Origin: Zea mays | Lineage: Eukaryota > Streptophyta > Magnoliopsida > Poales > Poaceae | DNA: 64,000 nt | Assembly (NCBI RefSeq): GCF_902167145.1 | Contig: NC_050096.1 | Location: 161,757,825-161,821,824 of the forward strand | Direction of reading: 5' to 3' | In this document: piece after piece, positions 44,157-56,168 of the stretch | Layout: each line of letters starts with the position of its first letter | Position numbering within the stretch: position 1 is the first letter of the stretch | Notes under the pieces: generated by a model | The model's database searches: none | The model's input: only the letters and a program-made list of their open reading frames with translations | Told to the model about the DNA's origin: nothing | Made by a program: the position numbers and the translations under genes

Positions 44157-46378
44157 TGTAATACCCATTTTTGTAAAAGAAATAAAAGGAGAATTTCTTT
44201 TCCTTTATATGTGAACTTTCCATTTTTCATCACATGTGAACACTTCATTTGAAAATAAATGATTAATAAGAATATATATATACCACTATATTATGCATCA
44301 TGCTGGATTTTGTTTTGTGTGCATTTTAAGTCAACACAAAATAATTTAAAGAAGAAATATATTAAATTCCCAAAATAGAATTTGGAAAATAAAAGGAGAT
44401 CCTATAATTTGAGGAAAGAGAAGAAGAATACTATACAAGATAGAGAGATAAATATTAAAGAAATAATAAATAAACTCATATCATGCCATGTTTAAGATGT
44501 ATATTTTATGAGAATATAGATGTACAAGAAGTCTGAACTTTAATGGAAATTAAATTATGAATTTGAAAATTATAAAAGAAAAGGAAAAGCAAAATATAAA
44601 AGAAAATGGAGAAATGCTAGAATGGGCCAGAATCCCTGCTTTTGGCCCACTCAGGAAAACGCGTCGTGCAGCCCATTACACCCCACATCCCTGCGCGCCA
44701 TGGCGCCGACACGTGGACCCCTTGCGTCGGTGACCCGCACGCTTCGATCTCTGCTCGTTTGGGCCCGCTCGTCAGACGGCCTTGTTCCTTTGTGCGTCGT
44801 TCTGTCGCCGGCTGGTGGGCCCGAGCAGCTCGGCTCCGTCTTCCTCGCGCTGTTAGGCGCAACAACCTGGCGAACTCGGCGGATCTCCCCCGCCAGAACC
44901 GGACCACGCGGACCACGCTGAGGATGCATAAAAGCCTCGGCCGTCGACTCATTCCACTCGTTCCCTTTTTCCTCTGCTCCTTCTTCTACCTCCTCGCGCG
45001 AGTTTGGCTCACCAGAACCACCGCCGCTACCAGTGCCGAGCCCGCCGCCGCCGAGGGACTTCAACGCGCCGCCATCCCCCGAGCTTCTTCGTGCCTGCTC
45101 TCTGCTGTTGGGCGGGACCGCGGGGGCGCGTGCGAGCGTTCGAACGGGAGCTCTGTGGTCGGGAAAGCTATCGGTAAGCACCACCCCGAACTCTCTTTCT
45201 CTCCCCTCGTCGTCAGTTCATGCATGGCCGAGGTAGAACCTGGGAGCTGCTCGGCATTTAGCATTGAGCGGCGTCGGCATTGGGGATTATAGATGGGGCG
45301 CCTGGGAGGGGACGAACTACGGCGAAAGTGCGACTGGGGGCACTCCTCGTCGCCGGTGAGAGCTCCGGCGCGTCGGGGCGCGCTGTGTGCATGCGCGCGA
45401 TGGAGAAGAAAGCTGGCGACCGTGGGATTTCTAGTTGACGGCTGCGATTAGATATGGAGTATCCCATTCTCGCGCGGCCGATCCCAGCCCTTCATCGAGA
45501 ATCGGTCGGTAGAAGCGTGTCTTCACTAAATTCGAATCTGGACCGTAGCTGGCTAATCGTAGGGCTGTGGCGTGATCGGTGGAGTGGATCGATCCTGACC
45601 GTTGACCATCGATCGGGCAGGTGCGGGTGATCGTCCACTCTGGATGAAGATCGATCTAATCGGATCCACTGGTTTCTAATCCGACGGCTGGCAAACATCA
45701 GTACCCCTTCGGCCTGGATATTTTTCTCTAAAGAGCCCTCGTCTTATTTAGAAATCAACCCGCCATCCACCGCGGGGTAGATCTGTGTCTTGGGACTTTT
45801 CGCGCATTAACCCCTGGACTTTCCTGTAATTGAGGCTCAGTCCAGTGGTGTGTTAAAATGAATAAATGAATTATAAAATAGGTTTTTATGATATAAATGA
45901 GTGCTAGAACTTCAATAATTCATAGTAAATTCATTTTAACTCTAAATTGAGTCATTCCAGTTGCAATAATTTTGTATTAATATTGTTTATCACCTAGTAC
46001 CTTTGTTTCACCATGAAACTTGAATTAAAATTGTTCATAAGGATTAATCTATTCTAAGCACTAAATAATTTCGGAAATTCATAACTTAATAACCGTAACT
46101 CCGAATTTAGCGGTTCTCGAATCCACGATCTCGTATTGACGCATGGATTACTATTATGCAGTGTGTGCTTATGTCTGATGTGATGTTAATTTTGCCTATA
46201 CCATGTTTCGTTTGTATTGCTACGACTAGCAGTGAGGACACGTGTCACTTGAAGATCATCCTGGTACCTGGAATCTCAAGTCCCAGGCAAGTTGTGCCCT
46301 TGATCACTTCTTTTACCCACTCATGTTCTAATTAATCATAATGATCTGCATAGGTTAATTTTGATGGGACCTAATAGG
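44157..46378 (+). repeat. G3 3' LTR, left part
   Basis: Matches 39593-41814 almost base for base. It ends in ATAGG (46374-46378), the target of G3b; the rest of the LTR resumes at 54502. Confidence 0.93.
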
Positions 46379-49300
46379 TGTAACGCCCGGGTTTTAGGGG
46401 TCCAAAACCCGGGCGCGAACATAAACACCAGGTGTGCTGGGACCAAGTCTCACACATATGATGCATAGTGGCACAGGATCGAATGTCACATCTTTACTAT
46501 ATAACAGGAGTTCTGTACAAAAATAATTAAATAATTACATCATATGAGGAAACGATCCAGCAACCCAAAGTTGACTGGGAGACGACGGCCTAGACCTCTC
46601 ACGAACACATCACAGCATCCTCCATGCGCCTCATCCTGCGGTACCTGATCTTGACCTGTGGGGGGGTGTGAGACAGCAAGAGTGAGCTCACATACGTTCA
46701 TCACTCAACAAGTTGTGGGGAATAATATGCATGAACTCGCCAAAGATGGGAGCTCACGTGAAGTGTAAGGCTTACCAAAGGAGATGGTTAGAGCTGAGCA
46801 TTGCTTTTAAAGTTGGTCAAAATTTTATTAGCAGTTACTAAGTATAAGTAAATACCAACCCAATTAAGTAGTAGAACAAAAGTAATAACATCACCTGCGA
46901 TGCAATGCATATGACAAATTGAGTTTAAGTTCCATAATTTAATCATGTGAGGGTCTGAGCTACTCATGACCGTGAGCACGGCTAGTATACCAGTTTTACA
47001 CTCTGCAGAGGTGGCGCATCTTTACCCACAAGTCATGTTACCCATCTGCCAAGGGATCGCGACTTCCCATACACCTCTACCGAGGAGGCGAGGCAGGGTA
47101 ACACTACGAGGCCTTTACAAAGTTCCACTAGCTTCAGAAAACCCGCTACAGTTTATAGGAAGCTCCAATGCAGGAATCCCTTGCAGGACCGCCATCGCAG
47201 CAAAATCCTCCCGAGGGCCTCCCTACACTGACCACTCCCCTACTGCCCTTGCCCCTTTCGGGTAAGGTAGTCCTCCACTAGCTTTCCTAATTAATCAGCC
47301 AAGGGCGTCCCATTATACCCTTGTGGTAGCACTGTTTTCCCGGGTGGTCGCTCCATGTTCCAATTAACATAATGATCTTATCATGAACGATAAATAACAA
47401 CGGATAACAAAAGTATAATCACGAGTAATGTATCTTCATACCCAAAACCACATAAAGCACTAGCAAGTACTACCCAAAAAGTTCAGTGGTAACAAGGTAT
47501 AAAGATAATCAAACTAGGGTAACCTATTGGGTCCCATCAAAATTAACCTATGCAGATCATTATGATTAATTAGAACATGAGTGGGTAAAAGAAGTGATCA
47601 AGGGCACAACTTGCCTGGGTCTTGAGATTCCAGGTACCAGGATGATCTTCAGGTGACTCGTAACCTCGCGCTAGTCATAGCAGTACAAACAGACATGGTA
47701 TAGCCAAAATTAACATCACACCAAACATAAGAACATATTGCATAATAATGATCTACACGCTGCTACGAGATCGTAGAAACAAGAACCACTAAATTCGGAG
47801 CTACAGTTATTAAGTTATGAATTTCTGAATTTATTTAATGCTTAGAATAAATTAATCCAAATGAACAATTTTAATTCAAGTTTCATGGCTAAACAGTACT
47901 ACTAGTTGATAGATAACATTAGTACAAAATTATTGCAACTGGAATGACTCAATTTGGAGCTAAAATGAATTAACTATGAATTATACAAGTTTATAGAATT
48001 ATTTTCATACTAAAAATCTATTTCTTTATTGTTTTCTGAATATCCTAAGTGTTCTGGACCGAGCGCATGAATAAACAAAAGGTCAGGGCTCAATTCGCAA
48101 AATAACCCAGACACAGGTTTCCCACGCATTGGACGGCGGGTTGTTTTCTGGAAATCATAGGGGCTCTTTAAGAAAATTACCCAGCCGAAGGGGTACGCAG
48201 CGATCCTGGCCGCCCAGATCTAATTCTACGGCCCAGATTAGATTGCCCTAATATCTAAACGGTACGCAGCAGGAACCCTTGGATCTAAAATCACGGGCGG
48301 GGATTTAAAGAAGACGAGATCAATCTGGATCCATCCGATCCGATCCTATGGCCCGGATTTAACCCCCGCCTAAACAATTCGCGCGACCAATCTAAGTCGC
48401 TCGCTATCGATCCGATGGTCCATCCATCAACGCATCTGACACCGGCCCACTTAGATCGAACGGCCCGCGGCTGTCTTCCTATCTCACGGTCACCAGAGCG
48501 GCGGCGCGCGCACACCCGATGGCGAGCCCCGGTGAGCACACGCCCAACACCCCAGAGCACGATTCCTACTGCTGATTGGTAATAGACGTTCTACAGAGCA
48601 TATTGAACGGATTACGGTGAGGCTTACTTGGATAGAGGGGCGGTAAGGATGCTGCCTACACGGCGCAGCGGGTCCGCCGCGGTTGACAAAGCCCGGCGGC
48701 AAGATTCGGACCATCCAATGACCCATGCGCCCGCCCAGATGTGGATGTGTGATCCATGAGCCCCGACGGACCCCATGACCCAACACAGTGGCCGAAACGA
48801 TGGCGAGGTTGTCCATCCATGGCGACGGCGGAGGTCGTTGGCAGCGAATCCGCACAACAGAGCCATGGTGGCGCTAATCCAAGGCAGAACTCGATTCGAG
48901 GGGTGAGGAGGTCACGGGGTCCCGCGTTTATACTCTAGGGGCGAGGGCGAGTCGATTGAAGCCCAGCCGGATAGGGATCCCGCGATCCCCGGCGGTGGTT
49001 CACAACGACCCGGAGCTATCTTGATTCGGACTTGAAGGAGACAACTGACGCACTGGGCCCACACGGCAGCAACGCAGCGAGACCCACCGGCGAGCGGGTC
49101 CGGGTTGTCAGCGAGGGTTACGGGCGCGCGGAGTTAAGGGGTGCTGGTGGGCTGACACAATGGCGCCACAAGCCAGTGGCGCCCCGCGCGTGGTGTGGCT
49201 GGCCCGTGGGCCCTCCATGTCGGCGCAATACCACTGCTGACAGGGGCGTGCACAAGTTGGGTCGTGCGGGTGTGAGAGGAATAGTGGGCCAAAATGGGAG

Positions 49301-49756
49301 CAGCCGGCCCAAACAGGATTTCTTCTTTTTCTTTTTTTTTCTCTCTCTTTTCAAATTCAAGTTGTGTTCAAATTTTAATTCAAACTCTTGTGACCAAATA
49401 TTCTCAGATGATATTGCGCCAGAAACAGAACTATTTTGAAGATATATTATTTTTATATCTTTTCTCTTTTTGGTTTCACTTCTAGAATTTCTTTTCCAAA
49501 CTCTAGAATTTCTTTTAGGATTTAATTTCCCCATTGGGGTATTAACATAATTATTATTATTTTTTTGTTTACCATATTTTTATATCATCACAAAATGCAC
49601 ACAAAGTAAGATCCAGCATGATGCACAGGTTGTTTATGTGCCACTTGTTAATTATTCACTTTTCAATGTGGTTATTCACCTGTACCAATGAGTAAAGGCA
49701 ACACATATAGGGAGAATAATCTTAGTTCTTATGCTTTTACAAATTTGGGTATTACA
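46379..49756 (-). repeat. G3b 3' LTR
   Basis: 3378 bp. On the minus strand it runs from TGTAATACCC (49756) to GGGCGTTACA (46379). Its terminal hairpin (46387-46414) is a perfect inverted repeat. Confidence 0.93.
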
Positions 49757-51108
49757 AATCCTACCCCCCTTAAAAATAATCTCGTCCTCGAGATTAGTAA
49801 GAAAAGGGATATAGAAAGAATGGTTTGCAATTGAGCTTTTAGGTTCAAAATTTAAGAGTCTTTTTTAGTCTTTAATACTGATTAGTATGTGATTAGAAAA
49901 GCATTATCCTCTTTTATTTCTGGCCATCTAGTAGACAAGATTTGGTTAGAGCAGGGATAGGTTGAGGCAATAAAGGCAGGGCAAGAAAAGACTTCATCTT
50001 GGATGGTGGATCTTGATCCATCTGAAGTTCTGATTCAATTCATATCCTTCCTTGTCGAGGTTGACCTTCTTCTTTCCTTCGGTCTTGGCGTGATCATCTG
50101 AGTTAGGAACATATTGTTAAGATATATGTGGGTAGGATGGATTACATGGCGTAGGTAGGTCAGAATCTCTGTTGGGTTAAAACAGAGGGGTTATGCAACC
50201 ATCGGATGGTCAGGTAGTTGTGTATGGTCAAGTTAGTCCAATGCACCAATTTATCTTAGGACATATTTATAGGAGTATGGTCTAATCTATTTCATCACTA
50301 TGAACTTGTTAAGTAGCTGACCTTAAATTAGCTCAACTTTAAGTTAGACTTCGTTAGCTTAGATGGATCTATCACACAAGATTGAATCTAGGTTAGATTA
50401 GTATGACTAGTTTGACTAAATAAGATCTAATTAATCTGCATTAGATCATGGTTGCTTAATCTAGGGTGGATAAGTATGCTTATTGGGATAAGATGGATCC
50501 ATAAAGATAAGATAGAATCTTTTGAGATCAGTTAGGTTTATTAGGATAAGGATTAAATCTTTTCAAGATAAGATGGATCTAGATACATTAGGATAAGTTA
50601 AGATCATTTGAGATAAGATAGATCTATGAGTGTAAGATAGAATCTTTTAAGATGAGATGAATCCATTAAGCTAGATACATTTTTTTTAATGAGGGATAAT
50701 CCAACTTGTCTAGTTACTTTTATAAGCATTTTTTTCTATATGTATATGCAGATGTAATTGTGGACATTACTCCACAACTAATCACACTCAATCAAAGATC
50801 CAAATCAAACAAGTATCATAAGAACAAGCATTCATGTGCATAGATATCTATAAAAAAATAGTTTTGTTTTTGTTCCTATGAGTAGGTCTCCTATTCCTAA
50901 AGTCACTTTAGGCACAGGATTTCAAAGTGTGAAATCCACATTTTTCTTTAGAATGAAAAGGTAAGAATAATCAGAGTAAAGCGGAAATAGATGAGAAAAG
51001 ATTAAGAAAAGTTTAGAAAAGAATTAGAGTAGCAAGGGTAAGTAAAGAATGGTTGTCCAGTTCTATCTAGGTTTCGTCCTACAGTCAACATTCCTCTGAT
51101 ACCACTTC
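49757..51108 (-). other. G3b internal region, non-coding
   Basis: On the minus strand the PBS TGGTATCAGAGGAA is at 51091-51104 and the PPT TTAAGGGGGGTAGGATT is just right of 49757. In between lie repeated GATAAGATGGATCTA-like units (about 50460-50680). No ORF of substance. Confidence 0.88.
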
Positions 51109-54100
51109 TGTAACGCCCGGGTTTTAGGGGTCCAAAACCCGGGCGCGAACATAAACACCAGGTGTGCTGGGACCAAGTCTCACACATATGATGCATAGTG
51201 GCACAGGATCGAATGTCACATCTTTACTATATAACAGGAGTTCTGTACAAAAATAATTAAATAATTACATCATATGAGGAAACGATCCAGCAACCCAAAG
51301 TTGACTGGGAGACGACGGCCTAGACCTCTCACGAACACATCACAGCATCCTCCATGCGCCTCATCCTGCGGTACCTGATCTTGACCTGTGGGGGGGTGTG
51401 AGACAGCAAGAGTGAGCTCACATACGTTCATCGCTCAACAAGTTGTGGGGAATAATATGCATGAACTCGCCAAAGATGGGAGCTCACGTGAAGTGTAAGG
51501 CTTACCAAAGGAGATGGTTAGAGCTGAGCATTGCTTTTAAAGTTGGTCAAAATTTTATTAGCAGTTACTAAGTATAAGTAAATACCAACCCAATTAAGTA
51601 GTAGAACAAAAGTAATAACATCACCTGCGATGCAATGCATATGACAAATTGAGTTTAAGTTCCATAATTTAATCATGTGAGGGTCCGAGCTGCTCATGAC
51701 CGTGAGCACGGCTAGTATACCAGTTTTACACTCTGCAGAGGTGGCGCATCTTTACCCACAAGTCATGTTACCCATCTGCCAAGGGATCGCGACTTCCCAT
51801 ACACCTCTACCGAGGAGGCGAGGCAGGGTAACACTACGAGGCCTTTACAAAGTTCCACTAGCTTCAGAAAACCCGCTACAGTTTATAGGAAGCTCCAATG
51901 CAGGAATCCCTTGCAGGACCGCCATCGCAGCAAAATCCTCCCGAGGGCCTCCCTACACTGACCACTCCCCTACTGCCCTTGCCCCTTTCGGGTAAGGTAG
52001 TCCTCCACTAGCTTTCCTAATTAATCAGCCAAGGGCGTCCCATTATACCCTTGTGGTAGCACTGTTTTCCCGGGTCGTCGCTCCATGTTCCAATTAACAT
52101 AATGATCTTATCATGAACGATAAATAACAACGGATAACAAAAGTATAATCACGAGTAATGTATCTTCATACCCAAAACCACATAAAGCACTAGCAAGTAC
52201 TACCCAAAAAGTTCAGTGGTAACAAGGTATAAAGATAATCAAACTAGGGTAACCTATTGGGTCCCATCAAAATTAACCTATGCAGATCATTATGATTAAT
52301 TAGAACATGAGTGGGTAAAAGAAGTGATCAAGGGCACAACTTGCCTGGGTCTTGAGATTCCAGGTACCAGGATGATCTTCAGGTGACTCGTAACCTCGCG
52401 CTAGTCATAGCAGTACAAACAGACATGGCATAGCCAAAATTAACATCACACCAAACATAAGAACATATTGCATAATAATGATCTACGCGCTGCTACGAGA
52501 TCGTAGAAACAAGAACCACTAAATTCGGAGCTACAGTTATTAAGTTATGAATTTCTGAATTTATTTAATGCTTAGAATAAATTAATCCAAATGAACAATT
52601 TTAATTCAAGTTTCATGGCTAAACAGTACTACTAGTTGATAGATAATATTAGTACAAAATTATTGCAACTGGAATGACTCAATTTGGAGCTAAAATGAAT
52701 TAACTATGAATTATACAAGTTTATAGAATTATTTTCATACTAAAAATCTATTTCTTTATTGTTTTCTGAATATCCTAAGTGTTCTGGACCGAGCGCATGA
52801 ATAAACAAAAGGTCAGGGCTCAATTCGCAAAATAACCCAGACACAGGTTTCCCACGCATTGGACGGCGGGTTGTTTTCTGGAAATCATAGGGGCTCTTTA
52901 AGAAAATTACCCAGCCGAAGGGGTACGCAGCGATCCTGGCCGCCCAGATCTAATTCTACGGCCCAGATTAGATTGCCCTAATATCTAAACGGTACGCAGC
53001 AGGAACCCTTGGATCTAAAATCACGGGCGGGGATTTAAAGAAGACGAGATCAATCTGGATCCATCCGATCCGATCCTATGGCCCGGATTTAACCCCCGCC
53101 TAAACAATTCGCGCGACCAATCTAAGTCGCCCGCTATCGATCCGATCGTCCATCCATCAACGCATCTGACACCGGCCCACTTAGATCGAACGGCCCGCGG
53201 CTGTCTTCCTATCTCACGGTCACCAGAGCGGCGGCGCGCGCACACCCGATGGCGAGCCCCGGTGAGCACACGCCCAACACCCCAGAGCACGATTCCTACT
53301 GCTGATTGGTAATAGACGTTCTACAGAGCATATTGAACGGATTACGGTGAGGCTTACTTGGATAGAGGGGCGGTAAGGATGCTGCCTACGCGGCGCAGCG
53401 GGTCCGCCGCGGTTGACAAAGCCCGGCGGCAAGATTCGGACCATCCAATGACCCATGCGCCCGCCCAGATGTGGATGTGTGATCCATGAGCCCCGACGGA
53501 CCCCATGACCCAACACAGTGGCCGAAACGATGGCGAGGTTGTCCATCCATGGCGACGGCGGAGGTCGTTGGCAGCGAATCCGCACAACAGAGCCATGGTG
53601 GCGCTAATCCAAGGCAGAACTCGATTCGAGGGGTGAGGAGGTCACGGGGTCCCGCGTTTATACTCTAGGGGTGAGGGCGAGTCGATTGAAGCCCGGCCGG
53701 ATAGGGATCCCGCGATCCCCGGCGGTGGTTCACAACGACCCGGAGCTATCTTGATTCGGACTTGAAGGAGACAACTGACGCACTGGGCCCACACGGCAGC
53801 AACGCAGCGAGACCCACCGGCGAGCGGGTCCGGGTTGTCAGCGAGGGTTACGGGTGCGCGGAGTTAAGGGGTGCTGGTGGGCTGACACAATGGCCCCACA
53901 AGCCAGTGGCGCCCCGCGCGTGGTGTGGCTGGCCCGTGGGCCCTCCATGTCAGCGCAATACCACTGCTGACAGGGGCGTGCACAAGTTGGGCCGTGCGGG
54001 TGTGAGAGGAATAGTGGGCCAAAATGGGAGCAGCCGGCCCAAACAGGATTTCTTCTTTTTCTTTTTTTCTCTCTCTTTTCAAATTCAAGTTGTGTTCAAA

Positions 54101-54496
54101 TTTTAATTCAAACTCTTGTGACCAAATATTCTCAGATGATATTGCGCCAGAAACAGAACTATTTTGAAGATATATTATTATTTATATTATTTTTATATCT
54201 TTTCTCTTTTTGGTTTCACTTCTAGAATTTCTTTTCCAAACTCTAGAATTTCTTTTAGGATTTAATTTCCCCATTGGGGTATTAACATAATTATTATTAT
54301 TTTTTTGTTTACCATATTTTTATATCATCACAAAATGCACACAAAGTAAGATCCAGCATGATGCACAGGTTGTTTATGTGCCACTTGTTAATTATTCACT
54401 TTTCAATGTGGTTATTCACATGTACCAATGAGTAAAGGCAACACATATAGGGAGAATAATCTTAGTTCTTATGCTTTTACAAATTTGGGTATTACA
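51109..54496 (-). repeat. G3b 5' LTR
   Basis: 3388 bp, the partner of 46379-49756. It has an extra TATTTATATTAT-like insertion near 54176. Confidence 0.93.
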
Positions 54497-54501
54497 ATAG
54501 G

Positions 54502-55642
54502 TTACCCTAGTTTGTCTATCTTTATGCCTTGTTTACCACTGAACTTTTTGGGTAGTACTTGCTAGTGCTATATGTGGTTTTGGGCATTGAGATACACATT
54601 ATTCATGATTATACTTTTGTTATCCGTTGTTATTTACTGTTCATGTCAAGATCATTAATGTTAATTGGAACATAGAGCTTAACTTGAGAAACACGTGCCA
54701 CCACAAGGGTTTATGGACGCCCTTGGCTGATTAATTAGGAAAGCTAGTGGAGGACTACCTTACCCGAAAGGGGCAAGGGCAGTAGGGGGTTGGTCAGTGT
54801 AGGGAGGTCCTTGCTTGATTTTGCTGCGATGGCGGTCAGGCAAGAACCCTGCATTGGAGCTTCCTATAAACTATAGCGGGTTTTCTGAAGCTAGTGGAAC
54901 TTTGTAAAGGCCTCGTAGTGTTACCCTGCCTCGCCTCCTCGGTAGAGGTGTATGGGAAGTCGTGATCCCTTGGCAGATGGGTAACATGACTTGTGGGTAA
55001 AGGGTACCACCTCTGCAGAGTGTAAAACTGGTATACTAGCCGAGCTCACGGTCATGAGCAGCTCAGGACTCTCTGATGATTAATTTATGGAACTAAATTC
55101 AATTTGTCATATGCATTGCATCGCAGGTGATGATGTTACTTTTGTTCTACTACTTGATTGGGTTGGTATTTACTTATACTTAGTAACTGCTAATAAAATT
55201 TTGACCAACTTTAAAAGCAATGCTCAGCTCTAACCATCCTCTTTGGTAAGCCTTACACTTCACGTGAGCTCCCACTTTTGGCGAGTTCATGCACATTATT
55301 CCCCACAACTTGTTGAGCGATGAACGTATGTGAGCTCACTCTTGCTGTCTCACACCCCCCCACAGGTCAAGAACAGGTACCGCAGGATGTGGCACATGGA
55401 GGATGCTGCGACGAGTTCATGAGAGGTCTAGGTCGTCGTCTCCCAGTCAACTTTGGGTTGCTGGACCGTTGTCTCCTTATAATGTAATTATCTATTTATT
55501 TTGTATAGAACTCCTGTTATGTAGTAAAGATGTGACATTCGATCCTGTGCCATGAATCATCATATGTGTGAGACTTGGTCCCAGCACACCTGGTGATTAT
55601 GTTCGCGCCCGGGTTTTGGACCCCTAAAATCCGGGTGTGACA
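54502..55642 (+). repeat. G3 3' LTR, right part
   Basis: Resumes after the second ATAGG and matches 41815-42955. It ends CCGGGTGTGACA before the TGTAG duplication. Confidence 0.93.
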
Positions 55643-56168
55643 TGTAGCCCCCGAGGCCTCGGAGGAGTGGTTTGACTCCTTCGAGGTCTTAGTGCGTTTT
55701 GTAATGCTTCGTCCGGCCTGGTTATTCCCTCATGCGAACTGGTCGTAGCCTGGGTGTATAGTCGAGTCCCAAGTTCTCGGGCTGGTATGTTGACACTGTC
55801 AACGGTTTGGTCGGAGCCGGGTTTGCGAGAGCAGCCCCCGAGCCTCCGCACAGAGCGAGAGGACGGTCAAGGACAGACTCGGCTTTTTTCATACGCCCCT
55901 ACGTCGCCTTTCCGCAAGGAGGAGGGGGGAAAGCGCCATGTTGCCCTCGGAGGGCGCCGAACATGGTGTCTCCAGTGAGTTGCTAATGGGTAATCCGAGT
56001 AGACGCACGTGCCCCATTCGTTAGGGGTCGGCTAGTGGCCCGAAGGCGCGCTCCAAAAGTACCTGCGAGTGATCTGCCGGACCCGGTCCCCTTTTGACGG
56101 GGTCCGAGGGCTCGATGCCTCCCTCTGGTGGGATTCCGTTACAAAATCGTTCCCGTCGGTCTCGAAAA
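55643..56168 (+). other. T1 leader, segment 2
   Basis: Begins TGTAGCCCCCGAGG, the same kind of sequence as 39460, and continues as GC-rich non-coding leader. It ends GAAAA at 56168, the presumed target of G4, whose other copy is outside the window. Confidence 0.65.

Larger units (their letters stand above)
46379..54496 (-). mobile_element. G3b: minus-strand non-autonomous LTR element inside the G3 LTR
   Basis: LTRs at 46379-49756 and 51109-54496 are nearly identical (about 18 substitutions by eye and one 12-base indel). The TSD ATAGG is perfect (46374-46378, 54497-54501). The 1352-bp interior is non-coding. The 3' third of its LTR is close to that of G3, but the first part is quite different, so it is a sister subfamily. 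It is among the youngest insertions here. Confidence 0.93.
39593..55642 (+). mobile_element. G3: non-autonomous LTR element, interrupted by G3b
   Basis: The 5' LTR (39593-42955) and the 3' LTR (44157-46378 joined to 54502-55642) are each exactly 3363 bp and nearly identical. The TSD is a perfect TGTAG (39588-39592, 55643-55647). PBS and PPT are present, but the 1201-bp interior has no gag or pol. The LTR ends and the conserved block link it to the chromovirus families here, so it probably used their proteins in trans. Confidence 0.93.
37985..56168 (+). mobile_element. T1: Tat-like Gypsy element (5' LTR and leader only)
   Basis: The 5' LTR is 37985-39459. The leader is 39460-39592, then G3, then 55648-56168, where G4 interrupts it. 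The remainder is beyond the window. Assignment to the Tat lineage rests on the LTR ends (TGTCGG...CCGACA) and the GTAGCCCCCGAG-rich leader, which I associate with large maize Gypsy families. No coding domain is visible to confirm it. Plus orientation is inferred from the order LTR then leader. Confidence 0.65.

Noticed and set aside
48291..49534. Open frames repeated at 53021-54106 as a duplicated host gene
   Set aside because: They are the two G3b LTRs; no domain, and the frames break at LTR differences.
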